From Gigaspora rosea (Eukaryota; Glomeromycota; Glomeromycetes; Diversisporales; Gigasporaceae): 64,000 nt of DNA. The position numbers and the translations under genes were made by a program. Numbering within the stretch: position 1 is the first letter of the stretch; each line of letters opens with the position of its first letter. Location of the stretch: NCBI GenBank assembly GCA_003550325.1, contig QKWP01001924.1, positions 29,144 to 93,143 on the forward strand, read 5' to 3'. The notes beneath the pieces were generated by a model that made no database searches, was not told the origin of the DNA, and worked only from the letters and a program-made list of their open reading frames with translations. Below are positions 56,239-64,000 of the stretch, piece after piece.

Positions 56239-56472
56239 TCGCCAGTGGTGATCATCACCAATGTATATTTTGTATCTTTAAATTTTGTCTATGAAATCAC
56301 CTTTGAGGCTCTAACAAAAAAAATTTCTCGTAAAATTTTGGTATAAACTATACCCCCTGCCCCATCCCAGTTCTTACCCTAACCCTAAAATTAATCAAAT
56401 TTTAATTTTTATTTCGGCAAAAACCCTTTTTATTAATTTTTGTTAATCAATGGTGATAATCACCACTGGCAA
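56239..56472. mobile_element. MITE with GCCAGTGGTGAT ends, TA target
   Basis: TCGCCAGTGGTGATCATCAC at the left and GTGATAATCACCACTGGCAA at the right are inverted and flanked by TA (56237-56238 and 56473-56474). The interior has the CTCTAACAAAAAAAATTTCT block and ACCCTAACCCTAAAAT. Confidence 0.8.
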
Positions 56473-56754
56473 TAAGTAGTAATTTTCTTTGCATATATTT
56501 TTTATTATATAAATTTTGATATTCGGTACCTTTTTATATTTCCATGTCAAGAATAACTACTGTAGCTGACAAGAATTGCCTTTTCCATAAATTTTAGTAC
56601 AAACTAAGCGTATCATATGTTTGAGCAAGTACTCAACCGAAAATTAATAATGAGGAATATGTATTGATAAACTGTTTGTAGAAAATATAAAATAGCGATA
56701 ACTTTTATATACTGATCATGTCTCAATAACTTATTGAATCGACAGAATAATCAT

Positions 56755-56945
56755 TCTGTTGTTTTTTATCAGGTGTCCAAGAAATAATAACTGCTGTAAA
56801 TAAGGACTTCTAATGAAAAATTGACCGACCCAATATTTGCGAACTCGTTAAATTTTGATGCAGAAATCACAAACATATTGTTATCGATTCGGCAAATATT
56901 CGGCCGGTTAATTTTCTGTCAGATGTACGTACCAGAATTTATTAT
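56755..56945. mobile_element. Small relative of the 5723-6441 element
   Basis: TTTTATCAGGTGTCCAAG and ATTGACCGACCCAATATTTG at the left, and CAAATATTCGGCCGGTTAAT with TCTGTCAGATGTACG at the right, form weak inverted repeats sharing words with 5723-6441. Confidence 0.5.
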
Positions 56946-57355
56946 TATACCGTACACTATAATCTGTGTAGATCGCCACGCAGTGTCGGATGGCCGTATA
57001 TATCCTTTTCGATCGAATTAAATCTTTAGATAAAACATAAATAGGTTATAATATTTTTCATGCTGAAAATTGGTTAAGCACTTAAAATTAAGAACTTTTA
57101 TAGTAATTTATAAGCTGATCAAATTTAGCCTCATGATAAAAGCACGTTTTTTTCGGAAAAAGTAACGCAATTTTGAATATTATCTATATATTTAGCATTT
57201 AAATTCATACTATAGCTAAAATTCTATGCGAAAAATTTTTCTGATGTCTTTATATCTTTGTTTTATTGTATAAGATCCTGTAATTTTATTAGTTCAATCT
57301 ATTATTTTCCTTTGAAAATTATCTCACATCTTTCAACAAATTTACAAAAAATCTT
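56946..57355. other. Upstream region of the secreted ML-like gene
   Basis: AT-rich with no ORF. The 5' leader before the ATG is A/T/C-rich (CACATCTTTCAACAAATTTA). I cannot identify a specific control site. Confidence 0.4.
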
Positions 57356-57925
57356 ATGAATAAAAATTTTACACTTGCATTTATTTTACTTGTCACTTTA
57401 TCAGTGATTAATGCTCAAACTCAATGGGATGGTTGCCAAGATAGTGAAGGTAATCCTATACCTCAACTTAACGTAGCAGTGACGCCTGACCCTCCTGGCG
57501 TAGGCAGTGCAAGTTTCTCCATATCTGGGAATTTGGGAGATTCTGTACCTGTACTTGACATGTTCTTTATGTATATGAATGATACTAATAGTATGGTATG
57601 GGATTATGGAGATTTTATTTGTGGAGGTGATGGTCAAACACCATGTCAATCAGTTTCTAATAATAACTTCGAAATGGATGTAACTATAAATTTCCCTGTG
57701 TTGATGGAGTCAATTAACATCGTGATTTATGATACTAATATGATTCCAGATGAGTCTCCCTTTTTAGGCTGTGTTTATGGTTACTTTAGAGATTCTAGAC
57801 AACTTGGAACTTTACCGCTAACGTATTCTAAATTTTCCCAAAAATTCCGCAATACAACCAAATATAACTTTAATTCATTGGATTTGATCGAAAAATATTC
57901 ATCCACTAACTTTCGGATTCATTAA
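57356..57925 (+). CDS. Secreted ML-domain-like (NPC2/MD-2-related) protein
   Basis: A single-exon frame of 189 aa. Residues 1-20 (MNKNFTLAFILLVTLSVINA) form a clear signal peptide with a cleavage site before QT. The mature protein has DGC, then QLNVAVTPDPPGVGSASFSI and SGNL, then FICGGDGQTPC, a beta-rich stretch and FLGCVYGYF. The (V/A)TPDPP...SGxL start, four cysteines (27, 89, 97, 139) and the length to residue 143 are typical of ML lipid-recognition domains, which bind sterols or phospholipids outside the cell or in vacuoles. A roughly 45-residue basic C-terminal tail, unusual for the family, follows. Assignment is by motif memory only. If wrong, it is still a small secreted cysteine-containing protein, which also makes it an effector candidate. 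Confidence 0.75.
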   Translation: MNKNFTLAFILLVTLSVINAQTQWDGCQDSEGNPIPQLNVAVTPDPPGVGSASFSISGNLGDSVPVLDMFFMYMNDTNSMVWDYGDFICGGDGQTPCQSVSNNNFEMDVTINFPVLMESINIVIYDTNMIPDESPFLGCVYGYFRDSRQLGTLPLTYSKFSQKFRNTTKYNFNSLDLIEKYSSTNFRIH

Positions 57926-58304
57926 AATATTCATTAAATACCTGATTTGGTTATTTAAATTTGTGATTTGTATTCTTTTTATTAAATTTCAGTTTGATAT
58001 CAAATTAAATGAATTTATTCTTATGATTTAATATTAAATTATAATATTATAAATAAAGATCGATTATTACAATTTGATAATAGATTTATGAGTTTCGTAA
58101 GCATCGGCTCTGCATTTGCTAGTATATCGATCTACCAATTAAATTTAAAGATCAGATGTAACGTGCAAATTTCCTTTGTGCAACAAAATAAAGAAATTTT
58201 TCTAAGTTTGTAATTCATTTATATAACCACTTTTCGAGCTCTAACAAAAAAACTCCTTGCAAAAGTTTGGTATATATATTCTTTGTTCTAACCTCTATTC
58301 CTCA
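57926..58304. other. 3' flank and element fragment
   Basis: AATAAA-like words occur soon after the stop codon. From about 58130 there is a fragment with AGATCAGATGTAACGTGCAA and the TCTAACAAAAAAACTCCTTG block, inverse to 55600-55750, so it is element debris. Confidence 0.4.
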
Positions 58305-58309
58305 CCTAA

Positions 58310-58850
58310 TGATGCCTGACGCATGACGCAACCTGCGTCATTGACGCATGACGAAACCATTTCGTCAGGCAACTTCAAATTGACGAATTGACGAATGACG
58401 ACACCCATGAGAGTACCCTAGCCATGGCAAAAAAAGTTCTAGTCATGTGACGATCTGCAGTAAATTAGCCAATAAGGATTTCCAATTTGGTGTAACGTAA
58501 CACGATCAGGAAATTCAAAACAAACGTTCGCTCTAAAGAAAATTAGAAGAAATCGCTTATTTCTCGACCAACTTCATAAGAAACAACCTTCTGCGCACTA
58601 ACAAAAAATGTCGGGGAGGTAATTTTACCTATAGCACTCTCTAAACCTGACCCTGTTCCTAACCCTAACCCGAATCTAAATAAACTTAAAGATTTTTATC
58701 GGCTATCACGTGACCAGAACTTTTTTTGCCATGGCTAGGGTACTCAACCCATGACGCATGATGAAACCCACAACGCATGACGAAATACATGACGCATGAA
58801 CCCATGACGCATGACGAAACCAATAATAAATAACAAAACCTATGATGATT
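58310..58850. mobile_element. GACGAAA-word element interrupted by a MITE
   Basis: GATGCCTGACGCATGACG begins a chain of CATGACGAAACC words on both strands, related to the 79 bp MITE at 24471. The chain is interrupted by the insertion at 58411-58745 and continues to about 58850. Confidence 0.6.
58411..58745. mobile_element. MITE with GAGTACCCTAGCCATGGC ends, 8 bp TSD
   Basis: GAGTACCCTAGCCATGGC pairs with GCCATGGCTAGGGTACTC, continuing through AAAAAAAGTTCT. ACCCATGA occurs immediately left and, after one extra A, immediately right, an 8 bp TSD. The interior has GACCCTGTTCCTAACCCTAA. A partial second copy (59763-59931) exists only because of the assembly duplication. Confidence 0.75.
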
Positions 58851-60947
58851 TTGATGAAGCATAAGACTATTATTCATTTCTTTCATAACAGAAATAATTT
58901 AGTCCATGTAAAGTTAAATTTTTTTGTTTATTATATCTTCCCAGTTTCTATCTTTTTGACATCGATCCGACATTGCCTGATTATTTGCAAAAATCACCCA
59001 GATAAATCCGATAGGCGTCTACGAATTGGTAGTATCATAGTATTTTATTATTATGTATTATTTTATGTATTTCTTATTTTTGACATAGTTTGTGGCATAG
59101 TTGGGTGATTTTAACCCTCAACGAGGGTACCCTGCTGGTACCCTCAACGAGGGTTATAGACTCTCGGCAAGTGTATGAACCTCTCAGCAAGTGAATTAAA
59201 CACCTAGTGAGTGATTAAAACTAGGGTTCTGCAAGTAAACGTGCTGGGTACAAATGGCACTATGCCAGGCACTGTTGGCACTATGCCGGGCAAAATATTA
59301 GTGCCCTAAGTGCCTGCCACCTTTTTTTTCGTTGTGCCCGAACAGTGCCAGTGCGTGTATTATAAGAATACATTTGAATGATAGATTGATCTGAGCATTC
59401 CCGACACTTTACACTTTATCATTTATTTTTAAATCATAGTCTATTTTTTTCCTTTACTAGGATCTACTACCTTTATTTCATTATTAACAACACTATATCT
59501 CGTATATATATTAACTAGGGTGCGAAACGGGCCTGGTCGGGCCGGGCTTTCTAAGACCTGAAAAAGAGCCCGAAAAATTTTTTTAGGCCCGATTCAAGCC
59601 CAAGCCCGACAAAAAGCCCGTTAAACAAACTAGCCCGGGCCTTATTATAAATCAGGCTCAAGCCTGACAAAAAAGCCCGCTAAGCAAACCGGGCCAGGCT
59701 TTATTTTAAATTCAGCCCAAGCCCGGTCCGGCCCATATTTCATATAGATTTTTGTTTAACANTAAGAAACAACCTTCTGCGCACTAACAAAAAATGTCGG
59801 GGAGGTAATTTTACCTATAGCACTCTCTAAACCTGACCCTGTTCCTAACCCTAACCCGAATCTAAATAAACTTAAAGATTTTTATCGGCTATCACGTGAC
59901 CAGAACTTTTTTTGCCATGGCTAGGGTACTCAACCCATGACGCATGATGAAACCCACAACGCATGACGAAATACATGACGCATGAACCCATGACGCATGA
60001 CGAAACCAATAATAAATAACAAAACCTATGATGATTTTGATGAAGCATAAGACTATTATTCATTTCTTTCATAACAGAAATAATTTAGTCCATGTAAAGT
60101 TAAATTTTTTTGTTTATTATATCTTCCCAGTTTCTATCTTTTTGACATCGATCCGACATTGCCTGATTATTTGCAAAAATCACCCAGATAAATCCGATAG
60201 GCGTCTACGAATTGGTAGTATCATAGTATTTTATTATTATGTATTATTTTATGTATTTCTTATTTTTGACATAGTTTGTGGCATAGTTGGGTGATTTTAA
60301 CCCTCAACGAGGGTACCCTGCTGGTACCCTCAACGAGGGTTATAGACTCTCGGCAAGTGTATGAACCTCTCAGCAAGTGAATTAAACACCTAGTGAGTGA
60401 TTAAAACTAGGGTTCTGCAAGTAAACGTGCTGGGTACAAATGGCACTATGCCAGGCACTGTTGGCACTATGCCGGGCAAAATATTAGTGCCCTAAGTGCC
60501 TGCCACCTTTTTTTTCGTTGTGCCCGAACAGTGCCAGTGCGTGTATTATAAGAATACATTTGAATGATAGATTGATCTGAGCATTCCCGACACTTTACAC
60601 TTTATCATTTATTTTTAAATCATAGTCTATTTTTTTCCTTTACTAGGATCTACTACCTTTATTTCATTATTAACAACACTATATCTCGTATATATATTAA
60701 CTAGGGTGCGAAACGGGCCTGGTCGGGCCGGGCTTTCTAAGACCTGAAAAAGAGCCCGAAAAATTTTTTTAGGCCCGATTCAAGCCCAAGCCCGACAAAA
60801 AGCCCGTTAAACAAACTAGCCCGGGCCTTATTATAAATCAGGCTCAAGCCTGACAAAAAAGCCCGCTAAGCAAACCGGGCCAGGCTTTATTTTAAATTCA
60901 GCCCAAGCCCGGTCCGGCCCATATTTCATATAGATTTTTGTTTAACA
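58577..60947. repeat. 1185 bp exact tandem duplication joined by one N (likely assembly artefact)
   Basis: 58577-59761 and 59763-60947 appear identical base for base wherever I compared them, with a single N at 59762 exactly at the junction. Unmerged overlapping contig ends would give exactly this. The short frames at 58686-59108 and 59872-60294 are therefore the same non-gene sequence counted twice. Confidence 0.85.
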
Positions 60948-61615
60948 TGCCGTCAGAAATCGTATTAAAACCTTTTTTAAGAGCTGATATTATAGTGTTG
61001 AATATCAATAGCATGGATAATAATATATTCAAATTTTCTTCTAATCTATATTCATTTACCAGACTTACTTGTCTGGCTTTTTGATTTCTTACTAAGAGTA
61101 TGTTTCCTATCTAGTGAAGTTTACGTTCATACGTACGTATGGTGCAAGTCTAAAAATCACAATTATATCAGGGCAAAAATTAAAATCTTATTCCTTAAAA
61201 AAAAGATAATCAAGTAATACAATTTAAATCAATATCTACTTCTGTAACGAATAAGGTAAAATTGAGGTTTTTATTCTTGCACTATATCGGTTAGTGTACA
61301 AGAATTAAATTTCTTACCCTTACATTATAACTATAAATATAAGGTATTTTCAATATACTTTTGCTTTTTGTTCTCAACAGCATATATATACTATAGGTAT
61401 TTTCACAAAAGCCACGTATCTATGTAATCTACCTCTAGGGTTTACCAGGCCTAACCGGGCCTAATCGGTATATTACAGAGGCCCAGGACCAGCCTGATAT
61501 TTTTTAGGCCCGACCCGAGCCCGGCCTGCTTTATAAAAATGTGAGCCCGAAACTAGGCCTGAGCCCGGCCCGGCCCGCTAATTTCCGGGTTTAGCCTAGC
61601 CCACTCTGCACCCTA
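60702..61615. mobile_element. GCCCGA-word element nested in the GTGCC element
   Basis: TAGGGTGCGAAACGGGCC pairs with GCCCACTCTGCACCCTA. The flanks ATATTAAC (60694-60701) and ATATTAAG (61616-61623) agree at 7 of 8, an 8 bp TSD. The ends are built from GGCCCGA/AAGCCCG words and the centre is AT-rich. No ORF. Confidence 0.8.
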
Positions 61616-62117
61616 ATATTAAGCTACCTATGAAAGTTCAAAACTTAATTTTTACTGAATTGTTTATGAAATATAATATATATCGATATTATAATTTTGT
61701 TTTTTATTTTCGCTTCTATTCACTCTAAGAGTCAATTACTATTTCTAATTGACATAAGTTTGTTCTGATATATAGAAGGTTATAAAGAAATTAAAAATCG
61801 AGCAGTGCTATAATATTACTTTTCACCTTGCTTGATAGAGTAATAGTATAATTAAATTGACTAGCTAAAATATTTTTATATTTTATAAAATAATGCTATT
61901 GCTTTACGTATATATATAATAATATAAACATTACAAACATGTTAAATTATATATAAATATATTACAATATGTACTGCATATACGTGCAACTATTATTTGA
62001 ATAAATGATCATAAAATTGATTTTATTAATTGATCGTATAAATATGTAATATAACTAACACTATTGGTACAGTACCGGCACCAATACTCGTGCCAGTGCC
62101 TAGGTAAGGCCCGTGCC

Positions 62118-62240
62118 GGTGCCCTAAAATTTAAAGTCAAGTTATGCCCATGCCTTAAATGCCCTCTTTTTGCATAGANGGTGCCCTAAAATTTAAAGTC
62201 AAGTTATGCCCATGCCTTAAATGCCCTCTTTTTGCATAGA
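62118..62240. repeat. 61 bp direct repeat around a single N (assembly artefact)
   Basis: 62118-62178 (GGTGCCCTAAAATTTAAAGT...TTTTTGCATAGA) is repeated exactly at 62180-62240 with an N at 62179 between. Confidence 0.85.
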
Positions 62241-62340
62241 TATGTGCCGGGTTTGCAGAACCCTAATTAAAACCCAGTACGAATTAAAGATATTTGAGGG
62301 CATGGTTTTAGTCTGCAAATGAAATAATAGATGTTCATAG

Positions 62341-62904
62341 TGTTACAGGGTAAACGTGATGTATCAGATGATCATTTAAAGAACACTGTGCCACGCATGT
62401 CGGCAGCTCACAATCGATCAGCATATAATTAATCGTGCATAATCGATCATACATGCTCGGGTTCGACTCACGGCGAAATAATTCAAGAAATCTAAAAGAA
62501 ATCAAGAATTAAGAATTAGTTAAAGATAGTTAATAATATAAAATATTGTTAAACATAACCTTCGTTATTATAATCATGTAATAATCATTATTGTGAATCC
62601 CTTAGTTATAGTGATTTTTCCTCGATTCTTTCTTGATGAAAGATACAATTTATTCCTAAGGCTCTCTAGTTCATTAGTTTAGTTTTAATTATAAAAGCTC
62701 TGTAATTCCCTCTTGTAAAAGATATCATATCTGATAGGATTCTGATATTCCTAATCTAATATATTCAATAAATTACCTCGATAAATATTTTAAAATCAAT
62801 TTATTGTCAATTACCAAAGTCACGCCTCTGGAAAGTTACATCAAATAATAAAACTCTGTCTTTTTGTGTATTTCATATAAAAGGATACAATTCTCCTCGT
62901 AACA
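62341..62904 (+). mobile_element. 5' LTR of a Ty3/gypsy-like retrotransposon (564 bp)
   Basis: Begins TGTTACAGGG and ends CTCGTAACA, so the ends form the short inverted TGTTAC/GTAACA expected of an LTR. CATATAAAAGG near 62874 is a TATA-like box. TTTGGTGGTTACTGTGAGAT follows at once; its TGGTGGTTACTGTGAGAT (62907-62924) is the likely primer-binding site. The 3' LTR is not in the window. Confidence 0.75.
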
Positions 62905-62980
62905 TTTGGTGGTTACTGTGAGATTGTAGCACTTCTAACTCAAATCCTAAAAGAAAAGTAATTTAAATATTATTGTAAAG

Positions 62981-63654
62981 ATGAATACTGAACAATTTAA
63001 AGAATTTATGGAAATGATGTCTGGTAAATCAAATCCCAAGGAAAATAACCATGTCCGAATTAAAAGCTTCTTTGGCACCGAGAATGAAGATCCCATCGAG
63101 TGGTTTAATAAGTTTGAAAGAGCAGCTGAGACCAATAATTGGACAGGTGGCCAAAAATTCCAAATTGCGTTAGGATATTTGAAGGAATCTGCTGCGGAGT
63201 GGTATGAAAAAATAAAAAATGAAGTCAAATATTGGAAAACCAAAAGTGAAAATGAACAGGAGAGAAAGCTTTTACCAAATGTTAGTAGAACAGTTCGCCC
63301 CACCAGAAAAGCAATATAGGTAGCAAATTGAATTACATACGCTAAAACAACAAGCCCATGAAAAGATCGATACATATGCTACAAAATTTAAATGCTTACT
63401 CAGTCGTGTTAATATAAATAATTTCCTCTCAGATGATTATATTATAAGAATGTTTCTAAATGGGTTAAAAAATAATAATGCAACTTTGTCACAGTAGCCG
63501 CACCCAAAAACTTAAAAGAAGCAATTGCTGCAGCCAGAAGGGTAGAATCAGGTGACTATTATAGTCAACATACGTCAGTAAACTCTCTTCTGATGCAACC
63601 TAGAGCAGGAACTGATTTAGAGGAAGTTAAGAAGAAATCAACAAGATGGCATTA
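62981..63654 (+). pseudogene. Retrotransposon gag (broken)
   Basis: Begins MNTEQFKEFMEMMSGKSNPK and continues IKSFFGTENEDPIEWFNKFE, LGYLKESAAEWYEKIKN. This is the W..F......W....A..YL...A..W region of retrotransposon gag. The first frame stays intact to about 63255. After a frameshift it continues as SFYQMLVEQFAPPEKQY, an in-frame TAG (probably a former TGG), then KIDTYATKFKCLLSRVNINN, FLNGLKNNN, a second frameshift, and APKNLKEAIAAARRVESGDY to a stop at 63654. There is no zinc knuckle, protease or RT in the window: the element is interrupted by a word-repeat element at about 63672. Confidence 0.8.
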
Positions 63655-63671
63655 AACTATGCAGCTATAGC

Positions 63672-63835
63672 TAGTGTTCCTATGAACCTGAACTGAACTG
63701 AACTTAGGTCAAGTTCAGGTTCAGGTTCAGGTTCAGTATTGAACTTTTAGAGCTGGTTCAGGTTCAGTTCAGGTTCAGTTCATAAGTTCATGAACATGTT
63801 CAGGTTCAGTCTGGTGTTCATAAGAACTAGTAATT
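63672..63835. mobile_element. GGTTCA-word MITE interrupting the retrotransposon
   Basis: CTAGTGTTCCTATGAAC at the left pairs with GTTCATAAGAACTAG at the right. The body is chains of TTCAGGTTCAGG and CTGAACTGAAC. A second, related chain of GGTCTGGGTTTGGTCTGG with its inverse follows to about 63900, and the last 100 bases are AT-rich and unassigned. Confidence 0.7.
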
Positions 63836-64000
63836 CTAGGTTTGGGTCTGGGTTTGGTCTGGTCCAGACCAGACCCAAATTCTAAATTTTATTATTAAAA
63901 TTTTGGTCGGGCTAGTTCAAATTATGCAAACTAGTTTGAATCTGAATAAAAATATATGTATTTTTTGATACTGAACAAGTCTACTTAGAGTGAGAAGTAT

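Larger units (their letters stand above)
59222..62265. mobile_element. hAT-type GTGCC-word element, perfect 8 bp TSD
   Basis: The left end TAGGGTTCTGCAAG is at 60408 (and at 59222 in the artefactual copy); the right end GCAGAACCCTA ends at 62265. ATTAAAAC is duplicated exactly at 60400-60407 and 62266-62273. Both ends carry chains of TGGCACTATGCC, GTGCCAGTGCC and GTGCCCTAA words. The element contains the GCCCGA element and the N at 62179. Confidence 0.8.

Noticed and set aside
58842-60294. Two identical 88-codon frames suggesting a duplicated gene
   Set aside because: The second copy comes from the unmerged contig overlap around the N at 59762, and the frame lies in MITE sequence with no protein-like features.
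62450-62475. GGGTTCGACTC, resembling a tRNA box B
   Set aside because: No matching A box, acceptor stem or cloverleaf nearby; it lies inside the LTR.
62957-63375. 142-codon minus-strand frame with hydrophobic segments
   Set aside because: Antisense of gag; the plus-strand gag motif explains the open frame.

Overview
The window is very AT-rich, intron-bearing eukaryotic DNA. Introns are short (about 74 to 226 bp) with GT-AG ends, long A/T homopolymers are everywhere, CCCTAA telomere-type words lie scattered in the interior, and most of the length is non-autonomous transposable elements. The style (hAT, Tc1/mariner-type and LINE debris, secreted ML-like and SGNH proteins, tiny introns) suggests an early-diverging filamentous fungus. 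An arbuscular mycorrhizal fungus (Glomeromycotina, Rhizophagus-like) is my best guess, from composition and family content only. No rRNA, tRNA or CRISPR was found.

Three genes are well supported. An SGNH/GDSL esterase-like gene (19367-21083, +, 4 exons, 464 aa) has its catalytic motifs intact once spliced. A pepsin-fold (A1-like) gene (44382-47308, -, 6 exons, 647 aa) has a signal anchor, a Thr/Pro stalk, no catalytic aspartates and two homologous C-terminal modules. A small secreted protein (57356-57925, +, 189 aa) resembles the ML/NPC2 lipid-binding family. Three weaker small-gene candidates lie at 21341-21773, 23752-23886 and 47617-47903.

Layout. 1-7 kb: AT-rich DNA, minisatellites and hAT-type MITEs. 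7.9-23.5 kb: four diverged copies (three direct, one inverted) of a roughly 2 kb segment carrying a remnant of a coding exon, broken by a 1 kb hairpin element and a BED-finger hAT derivative; the SGNH gene sits between the third and fourth copies. 24-31.6 kb: nested inverted-repeat elements and two short retroposons with target-site duplications (TSDs). 31.8-35.4 kb: a 5'-truncated LINE with 16 bp TSD. 35.6-40.5 kb: a dead hAT transposase gene split by a 2.3 kb insertion. 40.7-43.5 kb: a 2.8 kb nested palindromic element. 44-48 kb: the A1-like gene with a small divergent gene candidate. 50.7-55 kb: two inverted copies of one element whose flanks record an inversion. 57-58 kb: the ML-like gene. 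58.3-62.3 kb: nested GC-rich word elements. 62.3-63.7 kb: an LTR retrotransposon with LTR, primer-binding site and broken gag.

Assembly caution. All three isolated single Ns (33198, 59762, 62179) are flanked by direct repeats of 38, 1185 and 61 bp that abut the N. This is the signature of overlapping contig ends joined without merging, so the 1.2 kb tandem duplication at 58.6-60.9 kb is probably not real. A further 134 bp gap lies at 23556-23689.
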